Origin: Pirellulaceae bacterium
Lineage (GTDB): Bacteria > Planctomycetota > Planctomycetia > Pirellulales > Pirellulaceae
Length of the DNA stretch: 12,962 nucleotides
NCBI GenBank assembly: GCA_030744095.1
Contig: JASLRF010000461.1
Span: 1 to 12,962 of the forward strand
Direction: 5' to 3'
Position 1 is the stretch's first letter, and each line of letters begins with the position of its first letter. Shown here piece by piece: positions 1 through 7,394 of the stretch. The position numbers and the translations under genes were made by a program. Under the pieces are notes generated by a model. The model was not told where the DNA came from and did no database searches. It saw nothing but the letters and a program-made list of their open reading frames with translations.

Positions 1-834
1 CGGCATCGCTTCTACCATGCCACCGCCCAACACCACCACGTCTGGTGAAAACAGATGCACGAAATTGGCGATGGCAATACCCAGATGCAGCGCGGCCTGC
101 CTGACGATCTCTTCGACGACTTTGTCACCGGCGTCAATCGCCTTGGCCAGGACGCCGCTGCGTATGTTGACCAGATCAGTGCCGGCGGTTTCGAGCAGAT
201 GCGGGGCCTCGCCGCGATACGCAGCTTGTGCAGCGGCGGCCGATACTGCCAAGCGACTCGCGACAGTCTCCAAACAGCCGCGTCCGCCGCAACCACACTG
301 CCGACCGTTCGGCTCCATGATCATGTGGCCAATCTCCATACAGGAGATGCCACTTCCCGTTACCATTTGCCCATCGTACACGCAGCCGCCACCAATCCCT
401 GTACCGGGAAAAACGCCGAGCGTGGTCCGTGACTCACGTGCCGCGCCAAAACAGTACTCGCCATAAACACCCGCATCGACATCATTCGAAACGACCACAG
501 GGCAACCAAATTCCTTTCGAAGAATATCGCCCAATGGCACCTGATCCCAAGTCAAATTGACGGCTTCCAAAACCACTCCTGTGGTTTGATCGACGGGTCC
601 TGGTACACCGATCCCGATACCGTCCAGCTGGTCCGCGGTGATCTGGGCTTCGGTCAAAGCACCATGAATGGTCTTGATGATCTTCTGAATCACCACGTCC
701 TGACCGTCAAAACCGCGGGTCTTCTTTCGATCCTTGCCGACCGTCTGGAAATTCGCATCGAACAGTTTGGCCAGCATTTTGGTGCCGCCCAAATCGAAGC
801 CAATCCAATTCTCAGACTTCTCACGGTCTATCAT
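1..834 (-). CDS. ROK family sugar kinase / glucokinase-like protein (3' end cut off by window edge)
   Basis: Reading the minus strand from an ATG at 834 gives 278 codons without a stop, running off the left edge. Residues 14-19 are DLGGTK, the ATP phosphate-binding start of the ROK/hexokinase fold. NLTW lies near 93-96, and a SNDVDAG segment (116-122) carries the expected catalytic Asp118. A GTGIGGG loop is at 144-150, EIGHM at 167-171, and CGCGGRGCLE at 180-189 matches the ROK zinc motif CxCGxxGCxE with His170. No N-terminal helix-turn-helix is present, which favours a kinase over an NagC/Mlc-type repressor. ROK proteins are usually about 300-330 residues, so some 30-50 C-terminal residues are missing. 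A cytoplasmic role in phosphorylating glucose or a related sugar is likely; the actual substrate cannot be read from the sequence. The gene is divergent from the DUF1501 gene. The start is chosen by family alignment; the ribosome binding site is weak. Confidence 0.93.
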   Translation of the reverse strand, partial: MIDREKSENWIGFDLGGTKMLAKLFDANFQTVGKDRKKTRGFDGQDVVIQKIIKTIHGALTEAQITADQLDGIGIGVPGPVDQTTGVVLEAVNLTWDQVPLGDILRKEFGCPVVVSNDVDAGVYGEYCFGAARESRTTLGVFPGTGIGGGCVYDGQMVTGSGISCMEIGHMIMEPNGRQCGCGGRGCLETVASRLAVSAAAAQAAYRGEAPHLLETAGTDLVNIRSGVLAKAIDAGDKVVEEIVRQAALHLGIAIANFVHLFSPDVVVLGGGMVEAMP

Positions 835-1094
835 GCCATAGGTTCCATATCGAGTTTTGTCAAACGAGTTATTTCGTGTTGCGGGTTTTGGCCGATAACA
901 GAGGGAGACCACGGCAGCAAACACCCACGGACAGTATGATCCGCGAAATAACCCAAACCAGCAGATGGCGGGAATGGCCAGGGGCGGAGCAGATCTTTGT
1001 TGTCTCGGCAGCATACAGTCGTTACAACTTGACGTGATAGTCTAACTTGTAATCCAAGGGCCTGTTAGAGGTTGCCGCAAATTGGGAGACCTAC

Positions 1095-2540
1095 ATGCTC
1101 GCCTCGCACGGATCGAATAACGCCTTCGCCGATTTTCAGGGCCGTACCGCCGAGGGGCTCGTCTGCCTAGACCGACGTGGCATGCTGAAGGCGAGTTTTG
1201 CCGGGCTGGCTGGGTTGTCGGTGCCCGAGTTACTGCGGGTCCGCGCCGAAGCCTCGAGAATTGGACAGGAGACACGTGGCAAGAAGAGTGTGATCTTGCT
1301 CTGGATGGCCGGCGGCCCTAGCCACATTGACACCTGGGATCCCAAACCCAATCGTCCCTACGAAAATCGCGGCCCATTTGGCGTTATACAAAGCAAACTC
1401 CCCGGCGTTCAGATTTGCGAACACCTGCCGAAGCAGGCCGCGATGCTGGACAAGTTTACGATCATTCGCAGCGTCGACCCGCGCAATAGCAACCACGAAC
1501 CCAACAAAGTATTCCAAACCGGGAACTTGGAAGCCTCTCCGCGGACCAATCCCAAAGGCGACCTCTTTCCATCGATCGGCTCTGTCGTTGCAAAACACCA
1601 CGGTGCCAACCTCCCGGGCATGCCACCTTACGTCGCCTTTCAAAAAAGCCGTTCGCACGTGGCTTGGGCCGGCTACCTGGGCAAGCGATACGACCCGTTC
1701 TTGGCCCAGCAAGCCGCTCGATTGCCCGTCTACGATTTGGTCGGTAACAACACGGGCAAGATCAGTGGCGGGAATCTGTTCAACATGCCATTGGGACTGG
1801 ACCAACGGCGGATCTATCAACGGAAATCGTTGCTCGATGAGTTCGACCGAATGCGCAGTGGACTCGACCTGGACGGCTCGATGGATGCCTTGGATACATA
1901 CTCGCAACAAGCCGTCGACATGGTCCTCGGACAATCGGCACGAGATGCATTTGACATTTCACGTGAGCCGGAGGAATCTCGACAGCGCTATGGCGATCAT
2001 CTGTGGTGCCAACAGGTGCTATTGGCAAGGCGCTTGATCGAAGCTGGCGTGAGCTTTGTCACGATTGATCTGAGCTACCACACGGCGTCTGGAACGTGGG
2101 ACAACCATGGGATTCCGGGCGGTGTATATGGCGGCATCTCCAGTGGCCTGCGTCCCTTGTTGCCGACGTTCGACCACATCATCACGACGTTGGTCAGCGA
2201 TCTAGAGGAACGTGGCCGGTTGGATGATGTGCTGATCATTGCCATGGGTGAATTCGGCCGAACTCCACAAATCGGTACGCAAGAAAGTACCGATGGCCGG
2301 AATCATTGGACAGCCGTCATGTCAATGTGCCTCGCTGGTGGCGGCTATCGTCACGGGCAGGTGATTGGTGCCAGCGAAAGTGACGGAGGATCGATACGCG
2401 AGCGCGCCGTCACGCCTGGCGACCTTGCCGCGACCATCTACCGGCATATGGGGGTCCCACTGGACACCAGGTACGAAGACGAACGTCAGATCCCGCGGCC
2501 GATCGTCGTAAATGGTCGTCCGCTCCGTGAATTGGGCTGA
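1095..2540 (+). CDS. DUF1501 domain-containing exported protein
   Basis: The 481-residue product belongs to DUF1501, a family very abundant in planctomycetes and placed in the alkaline phosphatase/sulfatase superfamily; its reaction is unknown. Residues 27-32 (RRGMLK) followed by a small-residue hydrophobic stretch to about 48 form a twin-arginine-like export signal, typical for this family. Family landmarks are GGPSHIDTWDPKP (73-85), WDNHG (335-339), GEFGRTP (385-391), GRNHW (401-405) and the C-terminal TPGDLAATIYRHMG segment (440-453). The Asp/His-rich clusters would be the metal ligands if the fold is intact. The length is normal for the family. GGGAG at 1084-1088 lies six bases before the ATG and supports this start. 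DUF1501 genes often follow a DUF1549/DUF1553 partner; here the upstream neighbour is a divergent ROK gene, so this copy is solitary. Confidence 0.95.
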   Translation: MLASHGSNNAFADFQGRTAEGLVCLDRRGMLKASFAGLAGLSVPELLRVRAEASRIGQETRGKKSVILLWMAGGPSHIDTWDPKPNRPYENRGPFGVIQSKLPGVQICEHLPKQAAMLDKFTIIRSVDPRNSNHEPNKVFQTGNLEASPRTNPKGDLFPSIGSVVAKHHGANLPGMPPYVAFQKSRSHVAWAGYLGKRYDPFLAQQAARLPVYDLVGNNTGKISGGNLFNMPLGLDQRRIYQRKSLLDEFDRMRSGLDLDGSMDALDTYSQQAVDMVLGQSARDAFDISREPEESRQRYGDHLWCQQVLLARRLIEAGVSFVTIDLSYHTASGTWDNHGIPGGVYGGISSGLRPLLPTFDHIITTLVSDLEERGRLDDVLIIAMGEFGRTPQIGTQESTDGRNHWTAVMSMCLAGGGYRHGQVIGASESDGGSIRERAVTPGDLAATIYRHMGVPLDTRYEDERQIPRPIVVNGRPLRELG

Positions 2541-2600
2541 ACCACTGGATCAGATCGCCCCCCTTTCCTCCCACGGCACACACAGTGTCACGCAAAGGAC

Positions 2601-2645
2601 CGCGAATGAACGCCAATACACGCGAATCATCGTCCCATTCGCGGT
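2601..2645. repeat. Degenerate 10-base tandem repeat ending in an inverted repeat
   Basis: Three consecutive 10-base units (2601-2610, 2611-2620, 2621-2630) share the pattern CGCGAATnnn, with a CGCCAAT variant in the middle unit. ACCGCGAATG at 2599-2608 is the exact reverse complement of CATTCGCGGT at 2636-2645, so the block can fold into a 10-base-pair stem with a 27-base loop. It lies in the 286-base spacer after the DUF1501 gene and could act as a transcript end or be a dispersed-repeat remnant. No T-run follows the stem. Nothing else recognisable is in this spacer apart from a short 8-base tandem (TTGCTGAA twice) at 2687-2702. Confidence 0.55.
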
Positions 2646-2826
2646 TCAACTGCGGCATAAACGAGACCATGAAAGATCAGACTGTCTTGCTGAATTGCTG
2701 AATTGCAGAACTCCCCAGCCATCAACAGCGAAACACGATGCTTCGATCCAACGTTATGAACCAGTTGATCTGCTGGGCTGATGCTAGGAACAATCACGAA
2801 GAAAACAACGAAAGGACGATCAGGTC

Positions 2827-3489
2827 ATGAAGTGCCGAAGTTGTGGTGCAGACAACTCGCCGACGGAAGTGAAATGCAACCATTGTGGTTCGCATCTGCC
2901 GAACAACACAAAATCAGAGCAGGCAGCAATCTTCGCGCAGATTAAGGCGTCCAGTCAATACAAGGACAGAAATTCACTGGAACGCCTCGCGAGGTTGCCC
3001 AAAGTTAGCGGACTGCAAAAAGCGTTTCTGCACATCTTCTTCGTGGTCTTTATTGGTGGCAGCGGCTTCATGGCCCTTATCATGCTTGGTATGGCGGGTG
3101 TCATCGGATTCGGTGGATTTCAGGCCGGGGGAGGCTCGTTCGCAGCATTCTCGCTGGCGCCGCTGCTGATGGCAGTCGTCCCGATCGGTTTTGTGGTCTT
3201 CGGCGTTTTTCTATTTCGACATCTGAAAAAGAAGATGGAGTCGATGGAAGATGATCCGGTCAACGCGTTGCCGGCAGTTGTCATCGACAAACGCACGCAC
3301 GTGTCCGGAGGGGGCAACAACAGTTCGAGCCACACAAGCTACTTCATCACCTGCGAAGTAGAAGATGGCAACCGAAAGGAATATCAAGTCTGGGACGGCG
3401 CAATGTATGGCAGACTAACCGCCGACGACGCGGGAATCTTGTTCGTTCGCGCCGGCTATGGCCTGGATTTCGACCGCGTTGCCACGTAA
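2827..3489 (+). CDS. Zinc-ribbon, two-helix membrane protein with DUF2500-like C-terminal domain
   Basis: The 220-residue product starts with a zinc ribbon: Cys3-x2-Cys6 and Cys17-x2-Cys20 in the first 20 residues. A charged linker follows, then two hydrophobic segments at about 67-98 and 107-131, the first very rich in Gly and Met. A basic stop (RHLKKK, 131-136) follows the second helix. Residues 149-218 (VVIDKRTHVSGGG, then YFITCEVEDGNRKEYQV and a YGRLTADDAG turn) match the pattern of DUF2500, a small beta domain of unknown function found in membrane proteins. Topology is probably both soluble ends in the cytoplasm with a helical hairpin between them. AAAGGA at 2811-2816, ten bases before the ATG, supports the start. 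The gene ends 23 bases from the stop of the convergent amidohydrolase gene. No function is known; the zinc ribbon may mediate protein or nucleic-acid contact. Confidence 0.88.
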   Translation: MKCRSCGADNSPTEVKCNHCGSHLPNNTKSEQAAIFAQIKASSQYKDRNSLERLARLPKVSGLQKAFLHIFFVVFIGGSGFMALIMLGMAGVIGFGGFQAGGGSFAAFSLAPLLMAVVPIGFVVFGVFLFRHLKKKMESMEDDPVNALPAVVIDKRTHVSGGGNNSSSHTSYFITCEVEDGNRKEYQVWDGAMYGRLTADDAGILFVRAGYGLDFDRVAT

Positions 3490-3512
3490 CTGCCGTAACT
3501 TTGCTGGCGACT

Positions 3513-4895
3513 CTAGCGCGCAACTCTATCAACTGGCCGACGCCGAAACATCTCGGCCTTGAAGTCGCCAATTCCTGACCAATGGGTACGTTGCTCCAGA
3601 TCAACTTCGGCAACGACAACCTCGCCCCATTTCTTGGCCAGGGCAAGTGTATCACCTGTGTGACCATAAACGCCCGAGATAATCCAGTCGGTGCTAGCAT
3701 CCGTATATGTACTGCTGATCAGGTAGACGTGGTTCTCCGTCGCCCGCGCGCGGGCCAACAACGGGTTGCATCCCCACACCGGCCAGGCGATGATCTCCGC
3801 GCCGCGCTTCGTCAATTCGCGGGCTGGTTCGGGAAAGAAGCCGTCGTAGCAGATCATCATGCCGACTTTCCCGAACCGCGTGTCAAAGACTGGGTAATCG
3901 TCTCCTGGCGCAATACCACCCTCCGCTTCGCCACGCGGCAAGCAGACTTTGCGATAGTTGCCTGCCACGCTGCCATCAGGCGCAATCAACACCGCTACGT
4001 TGTAAACCAGGTGCTTATCCCGTTCCAGCAATCCGGCCACGATGTACAGATCGTGTTGCTTGGCCAACGTGCCAAAGTACTTCGTGGACGGTCCAGGAAT
4101 CGGTTCGGACACGTCGGCGTAGTCCTTGCCCAGTCCGTAGTACGTCAGCGTCTCTGGCAACACAACCAAGTCGGCTTCTTGCCGAGCGGCCTCTTCGATT
4201 AGCGGCGCAAATTGCCGGCAGTTGTCGGCTGGCGTCTTGCCGCCCTTTGGCCGGAAATGAACTGTCGCCAGTCGAACTTTTCGGCTCACCGGTTCGGTCA
4301 TCGTGAAAGAAATATCGCTCCACTCAATCCGTCCGCCTGGGGACCATTTCAGATACAAAGCCACCACTGCGCGAGTCGCCCTGGTGGGGACGCGGTACGT
4401 TTCAGCCAGCTCGACCCAACCATCCGACAGGACGCGCTCTTGAATTGGAAACTCCGGTCGCGCGAGGCTCGATTTGCCGTTGCGGTAGAAATCCACGACC
4501 TGATGATCGTAAGGGACCAGCTCGCCCTTATCGTTCTGCCATGTAATTTTGACGAGCGCACTTTGGCGTGGCGTCTTCACGTTGGCTGTCCTGCTGAACG
4601 CTAGAAAACGGAAATGCTTGCCCCCCACAACTTCAAACGTCTTCGTCCAACGTCCATCAAGCCCCGCGCGTTGGTCGTGCTCGATCACAAACGCCCCTTT
4701 TCCGCTACGACCGCCCGTGGCCGAATACGAAAACTCCGGCCTCAGTTCGTCACGAGGCGAGGCGGTCGTCCATCCCGCGGGAAACAGTTCCGACGCAACC
4801 GCAATCGTACCAGTCATCGGAACGAGAATGGCCACAAAGAGAATTGTCCGAGACACCATGCACCCGATAGAGAACCCAGCTCGATGCGTCGTCAT
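3513..4895 (-). CDS. Secreted carbon-nitrogen hydrolase (nitrilase superfamily) with N-terminal beta-sandwich domain
   Basis: The product has 460 residues from the ATG at 4895; AGGA at 4906-4903 on the minus strand lies seven bases before it. The frame stays open to an earlier ATG at 4967 and a later one at 4859, but 4895 has the best ribosome binding site. A signal peptide (hydrophobic core about 16-33) is followed by a roughly 165-residue all-beta-looking domain (36-202) resembling a carbohydrate-binding sandwich. The CN-hydrolase domain spans about 206-440. It has the family triad Glu248 (VLPETLTY), Lys316 (NYRKVCLP) and Cys349 ([10 protein letters not shown]), and a possible second Glu near 323-325. 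The superfamily hydrolyses amides, nitriles or carbamoyl groups. A periplasmic or exported version with an extra N-domain is unusual; the substrate is unknown. The gene is divergent from the sulfatase and shares its upstream region. Confidence 0.9.
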   Translation of the reverse strand: MTTHRAGFSIGCMVSRTILFVAILVPMTGTIAVASELFPAGWTTASPRDELRPEFSYSATGGRSGKGAFVIEHDQRAGLDGRWTKTFEVVGGKHFRFLAFSRTANVKTPRQSALVKITWQNDKGELVPYDHQVVDFYRNGKSSLARPEFPIQERVLSDGWVELAETYRVPTRATRAVVALYLKWSPGGRIEWSDISFTMTEPVSRKVRLATVHFRPKGGKTPADNCRQFAPLIEEAARQEADLVVLPETLTYYGLGKDYADVSEPIPGPSTKYFGTLAKQHDLYIVAGLLERDKHLVYNVAVLIAPDGSVAGNYRKVCLPRGEAEGGIAPGDDYPVFDTRFGKVGMMICYDGFFPEPARELTKRGAEIIAWPVWGCNPLLARARATENHVYLISSTYTDASTDWIISGVYGHTGDTLALAKKWGEVVVAEVDLEQRTHWSGIGDFKAEMFRRRPVDRVAR

Positions 4896-4940
4896 TGTTC
4901 CGTCCTGCCTTGATGAAGGGTATGCGTAGGCGGTTTGTTG

Positions 4941-4954
4941 GTAGAATATTCTAC
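4941..4954. promoter_or_regulatory. Perfect 14-base palindrome between divergent genes (candidate operator)
   Basis: GTAGAATATTCTAC equals its own reverse complement over all 14 bases. It sits 46 bases upstream of the amidohydrolase start and 113 bases upstream of the sulfatase start, the only non-coding stretch these divergent genes share. The half-site ATTCTAC recurs at 5040-5046 in the sulfatase leader, where AGATTCTAC also pairs imperfectly with GCAGAATCT at 5005-5013. A dimeric repressor or activator could bind here. A TTGACA hexamer on the minus strand (4967-4962) lies next to it but lacks a well-spaced -10 box. Confidence 0.45.
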
Positions 4955-5066
4955 TCCGAATTGTCAACTAAGCGATGCTTGGAAATGAAGGCGCGGGTTG
5001 TAATGCAGAATCTTCGGAGTTTTCATTACACGCCATCAGATTCTACAAAATGAGAGGCTCTCTCGA

Positions 5067-7046
5067 ATGGTCAACCCTGTCAACGCAGATCCTAATGCGG
5101 CAGTTCTGCAGCCAAATAGGATACGTGCCCGTATTTGGCACGCTCCCGTCGATCGCTCGCGAAACATGCCCGCACCGAGCGCGCATGTCCCAAAGCTAGA
5201 CTCTCATGCGGATAGTCGATGGCCGGCGCATCTTCCGGCGGGCGTCTTCCTGCTGGCAATGACGAGCATCGTCTGTCCGACGCTGGCGGCACCAAAGCCG
5301 AATATCATTGTCATTTTCACCGACGACCATGGCCACGCAGACTTGTCATGCCAGGACGTCTTACCAGATATCAAGACACCGAACATTGATGCCTTGGCGG
5401 CCAGCGGCGTGCGGATGACTTCTGGGTATGTGACCGCGCCGCAGTGCGTGCCGTCCCGAGCAGGGATCTTGACGGGAAAATATCAGAATCGCTTTGGCGT
5501 CGAAAGCAACGGGATGCCGCTGGACGGGTTCAACGCGGAGCGAACGATCGCCGAGCGATTGAAGGCTGCAGGCTATGCGACAGGAATGATCGGCAAGTGG
5601 CATCTCGGTCCGATTCCCGCCATCCCACAACATGGCTTTGCCGACGTCTTCGCCAAGAACAGCGGCAGACCGGGTTGGTCGAATTACGGCCTCGATGGCG
5701 GAGACGCTGAACCTGGCCCGGAAGCGACAGAGCTGTATCACCTGGATGCCTGCAGCCTGGCTGCCCGGGCGTTTATCAAGCGCCATCACAACGAACCGTT
5801 CTTCCTATATCTCGCATATCGCGCACCTCACGTTCCTCTGGACGCGCCTCAAAAATATCTTGACCGATTTCCCGGAAAGATGCCCCAGAGGCGAAGACAG
5901 GCTCTCGCAATGCTGTCAGCGGTCGATGACGGTGTTGGTGGTGTTATCACGTCGCTGCGCGAACACAACATCGAAGAGCAAACGTTGATCTTCTTTATCG
6001 GAGACAACGGTGCTCCCCTGAAAATTCACAAGCTCGACGCACCTGGTGGCGGTCCAGGTTGGGATGGCTCGCTCAACAATCCGTTCAACGGCGAAAAAGG
6101 GATGCTCAGCGAAGGCGGAATGCGAGTTCCGTTCGTCGTCAACTGGAAGGGAACGCTTCCGGCCGGACAGAGGTACGATCATCCCGTAATTTCGCTCGAC
6201 GTCGCCGCCACGGCAATCGCGCTTGCCGGGCTGGAGGAAGACCCGGCATTGGACGGTGTGAACCTCATCCCGCACCTTCAAGGTAAGACACAAAAGGCCC
6301 CGCACGAGGTACTGTACTGGCGGTGGATTGCCCAATCGGCGATCCGTGAAGGCCGTTGGAAGTATCTGCGCGGCGGTGCCCGCGAGTACCTGTTTAACCT
6401 GGCCGATGACATGGAAGAGAAACACAGTGTGCTTGCCGAGCATCCACAGGTCGCCAACCGATTGCGGCAAAAGCTCGCGCGGTGGGCCGGCGAATTGAAC
6501 CCTCCCGGCCTCGAAACGAAACAGATGTCAACAACTTGGGAAACATATTTCGATTTCTATCTCGACGGAAAACCAATATCCCAACCAGCTAAGATAACAC
6601 CAGGCAAGAACTCCGTTCGATCAACAACTTCGCGCGGTTGGGTGGCACGTAACGCTACGATGAAGGTCATCGACGGCGTGTTGCAGATTCGCGCCACCAA
6701 CCCTCGCACCAATCGCCGGCCGTTCATTGCGGCGTCGCGCCTCGAGCTGCCGATTCCCTTACAGGCGACTGTGCGGTTGCGATCAGAAACCGGCGGAGTT
6801 GCGGGCATTGCATGGCGTGAACAAGGACAAGACGACTTCCCTCGCAACCAGGTCGTTTCGTTTGACTGCCCCGCCTCCCAGCAGTCCACACAACACACCG
6901 TCAAACTCCCGGCTCGCGGAACGGTGATTCATCTGCGGCTGCTGTTGCCGCCAGCAGGCGCGGATGTCACGCGCATCGAGGTTCTTGACGACAAACAAGA
7001 CTCAATCAAAGTCTGGCAATTCGACGCTCGCGGTGATATCCCTTGA
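5067..7046 (+). CDS. Exported formylglycine-dependent sulfatase with C-terminal accessory domain
   Basis: The 659-residue product is a type I sulfatase. It hydrolyses sulfate esters, probably on a sulfated polysaccharide. The sulfatase domain begins at about 77 with PNIIVIFTDDHGH (Asp86, Asp87 as calcium ligands). CVPSRAGILTG follows, and Cys127 in the C-x-P-S-R motif is the residue converted to formylglycine. Further landmarks are GKWHLG (176-181), APHVPL (253-258) and GDNGA (312-316), which carries the second metal pair Asp313/Asn314. The core ends near 500. About 125 further residues (535-659) form a beta-rich tail not needed for catalysis and possibly substrate-binding. The signal peptide core is at about 57-75, unusually far in. 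The ATG at 5067 is preceded by GAGAGG at 5052-5057, better than the alternative ATG at 5166, which would shorten the leader by 33 residues. Maturation needs a formylglycine-generating or anaerobic maturase enzyme encoded elsewhere. Confidence 0.95.
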   Translation: MVNPVNADPNAAVLQPNRIRARIWHAPVDRSRNMPAPSAHVPKLDSHADSRWPAHLPAGVFLLAMTSIVCPTLAAPKPNIIVIFTDDHGHADLSCQDVLPDIKTPNIDALAASGVRMTSGYVTAPQCVPSRAGILTGKYQNRFGVESNGMPLDGFNAERTIAERLKAAGYATGMIGKWHLGPIPAIPQHGFADVFAKNSGRPGWSNYGLDGGDAEPGPEATELYHLDACSLAARAFIKRHHNEPFFLYLAYRAPHVPLDAPQKYLDRFPGKMPQRRRQALAMLSAVDDGVGGVITSLREHNIEEQTLIFFIGDNGAPLKIHKLDAPGGGPGWDGSLNNPFNGEKGMLSEGGMRVPFVVNWKGTLPAGQRYDHPVISLDVAATAIALAGLEEDPALDGVNLIPHLQGKTQKAPHEVLYWRWIAQSAIREGRWKYLRGGAREYLFNLADDMEEKHSVLAEHPQVANRLRQKLARWAGELNPPGLETKQMSTTWETYFDFYLDGKPISQPAKITPGKNSVRSTTSRGWVARNATMKVIDGVLQIRATNPRTNRRPFIAASRLELPIPLQATVRLRSETGGVAGIAWREQGQDDFPRNQVVSFDCPASQQSTQHTVKLPARGTVIHLRLLLPPAGADVTRIEVLDDKQDSIKVWQFDARGDIP

Positions 7047-7127
7047 GACTGCAGGTTTGACGCGGCAGACCCTGCCACAACCGAGTCCTTCGCTTTCCAG
7101 ACCTGTCATTCCCTTTCCAGACCTGCT

Positions 7128-7154
7128 GTGCCCGGGGTCTCTCGACCGGGGCAC
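7128..7154. terminator. GC-rich hairpin, possible terminator downstream of the sulfatase
   Basis: GTGCCC at 7128-7133 pairs with GGGCAC at 7149-7154. Inside it GGTC (7136-7139) pairs with GACC (7144-7147) around a four-base loop, giving ten base pairs with a small asymmetric bulge. Read on the minus strand, the loop is GAGA, a stable GNRA tetraloop. It begins 81 bases after the sulfatase stop. The nearest T-run (CCTTTT, from 7173) is 18 bases away, so it is not a canonical intrinsic terminator. Confidence 0.35.
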
Positions 7155-7253
7155 GACGCCGACCGAAGGTCTCCTTTTCACAACCGGAGTTTCAGATACC
7201 ACCCAAAGGGGAGGAGGTGACCGGATGTGAAAACCGTAGCAAACTAACAACTA

Positions 7254-7329
7254 AAAAGCGAAAAAGTCTGCGAGGGGAGAAGGGACTCGCTGCCGGCTTT
7301 TTCTCGTAGTCAAAAGCGAAAAAGTCTGC
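7254..7329. repeat. 18-base direct repeat pair, 58-base spacing
   Basis: AAAAGCGAAAAAGTCTGC occurs at 7254-7271 and again, identical, at 7312-7329. Both copies are followed by a purine-rich G tract (GAGGGG and AAGGGGGGG). Read on the minus strand, each copy gives a C tract then CTTTTTCGCTTTT, so the pair lies just past the stop of the propeller-heme gene in a position where a transcript end would be expected. Between them is GCCGGC followed by TTTTT at 7298-7302 on the plus strand. Confidence 0.6.
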
Positions 7330-7342
7330 AAGGGGGGGACTG

Positions 7343-7357
7343 GCTGCGCTTCGCAGC
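7343..7357. terminator. Short perfect hairpin downstream of the propeller-heme gene
   Basis: GCTGCG (7343-7348) and CGCAGC (7352-7357) form a perfect six-base-pair stem with a three-base loop. It lies 38 bases past the stop of the minus-strand gene. Read on that strand it is followed by a C tract and then CTTTTTCGCTTTT from the repeat next to it. Together they could end transcription, though the T-run is not immediately adjacent. Confidence 0.35.
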
Positions 7358-7394
7358 GAATCGCACGAAAACCAACGGGCTTCTTGCGCTCGAT

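Larger units (their letters stand above)
7047..7394. other. 348-base convergent spacer, non-coding
   Basis: This spacer separates the 3' ends of the sulfatase (plus) and the propeller-heme gene (minus). I find no convincing gene. It contains a 13-base direct repeat CTTTCCAGACCTG at 7093-7105 and 7113-7125, a GC-rich hairpin at 7128-7154, a strong ribosome-binding-like GGAGGTGA at 7213-7220 followed by ATGTGA, an 18-base direct repeat pair at 7254-7329, and a 6-base-pair hairpin at 7343-7357. Short open frames across it have no recognisable features. Confidence 0.7.

Noticed and set aside
55..939. Plus-strand open frames at 17-466, 55-432 and 586-939
   Set aside because: They lie opposite the ROK gene, whose minus-strand frame carries every family motif. 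Their products show no domain and are shadows.
1029..1053. Promoter-like TTGACG and TGTAAT upstream of the DUF1501 gene
   Set aside because: The two boxes are only 13 bases apart, too short for a sigma-70 promoter.
1230..1934. Long minus-strand open frame inside the DUF1501 gene
   Set aside because: It is antisense to a well-supported protein, has no recognisable domain or ribosome binding site, and reflects the codon bias of the true frame.
3582..4202. Plus-strand open frame of 206 codons opposite the amidohydrolase
   Set aside because: The minus frame holds the complete Glu/Lys/Cys triad. The plus frame has no features.
4939..4967. TTGACA on the minus strand as a -35 box for the amidohydrolase gene
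   Set aside because: No acceptable -10 box lies 16-18 bases downstream; the best match, TATTCT, is 13 bases away and inside the palindrome.
5916..6470. Minus-strand open frame of 184 codons opposite the sulfatase
   Set aside because: It is antisense to the catalytic core of the sulfatase and lacks any domain.
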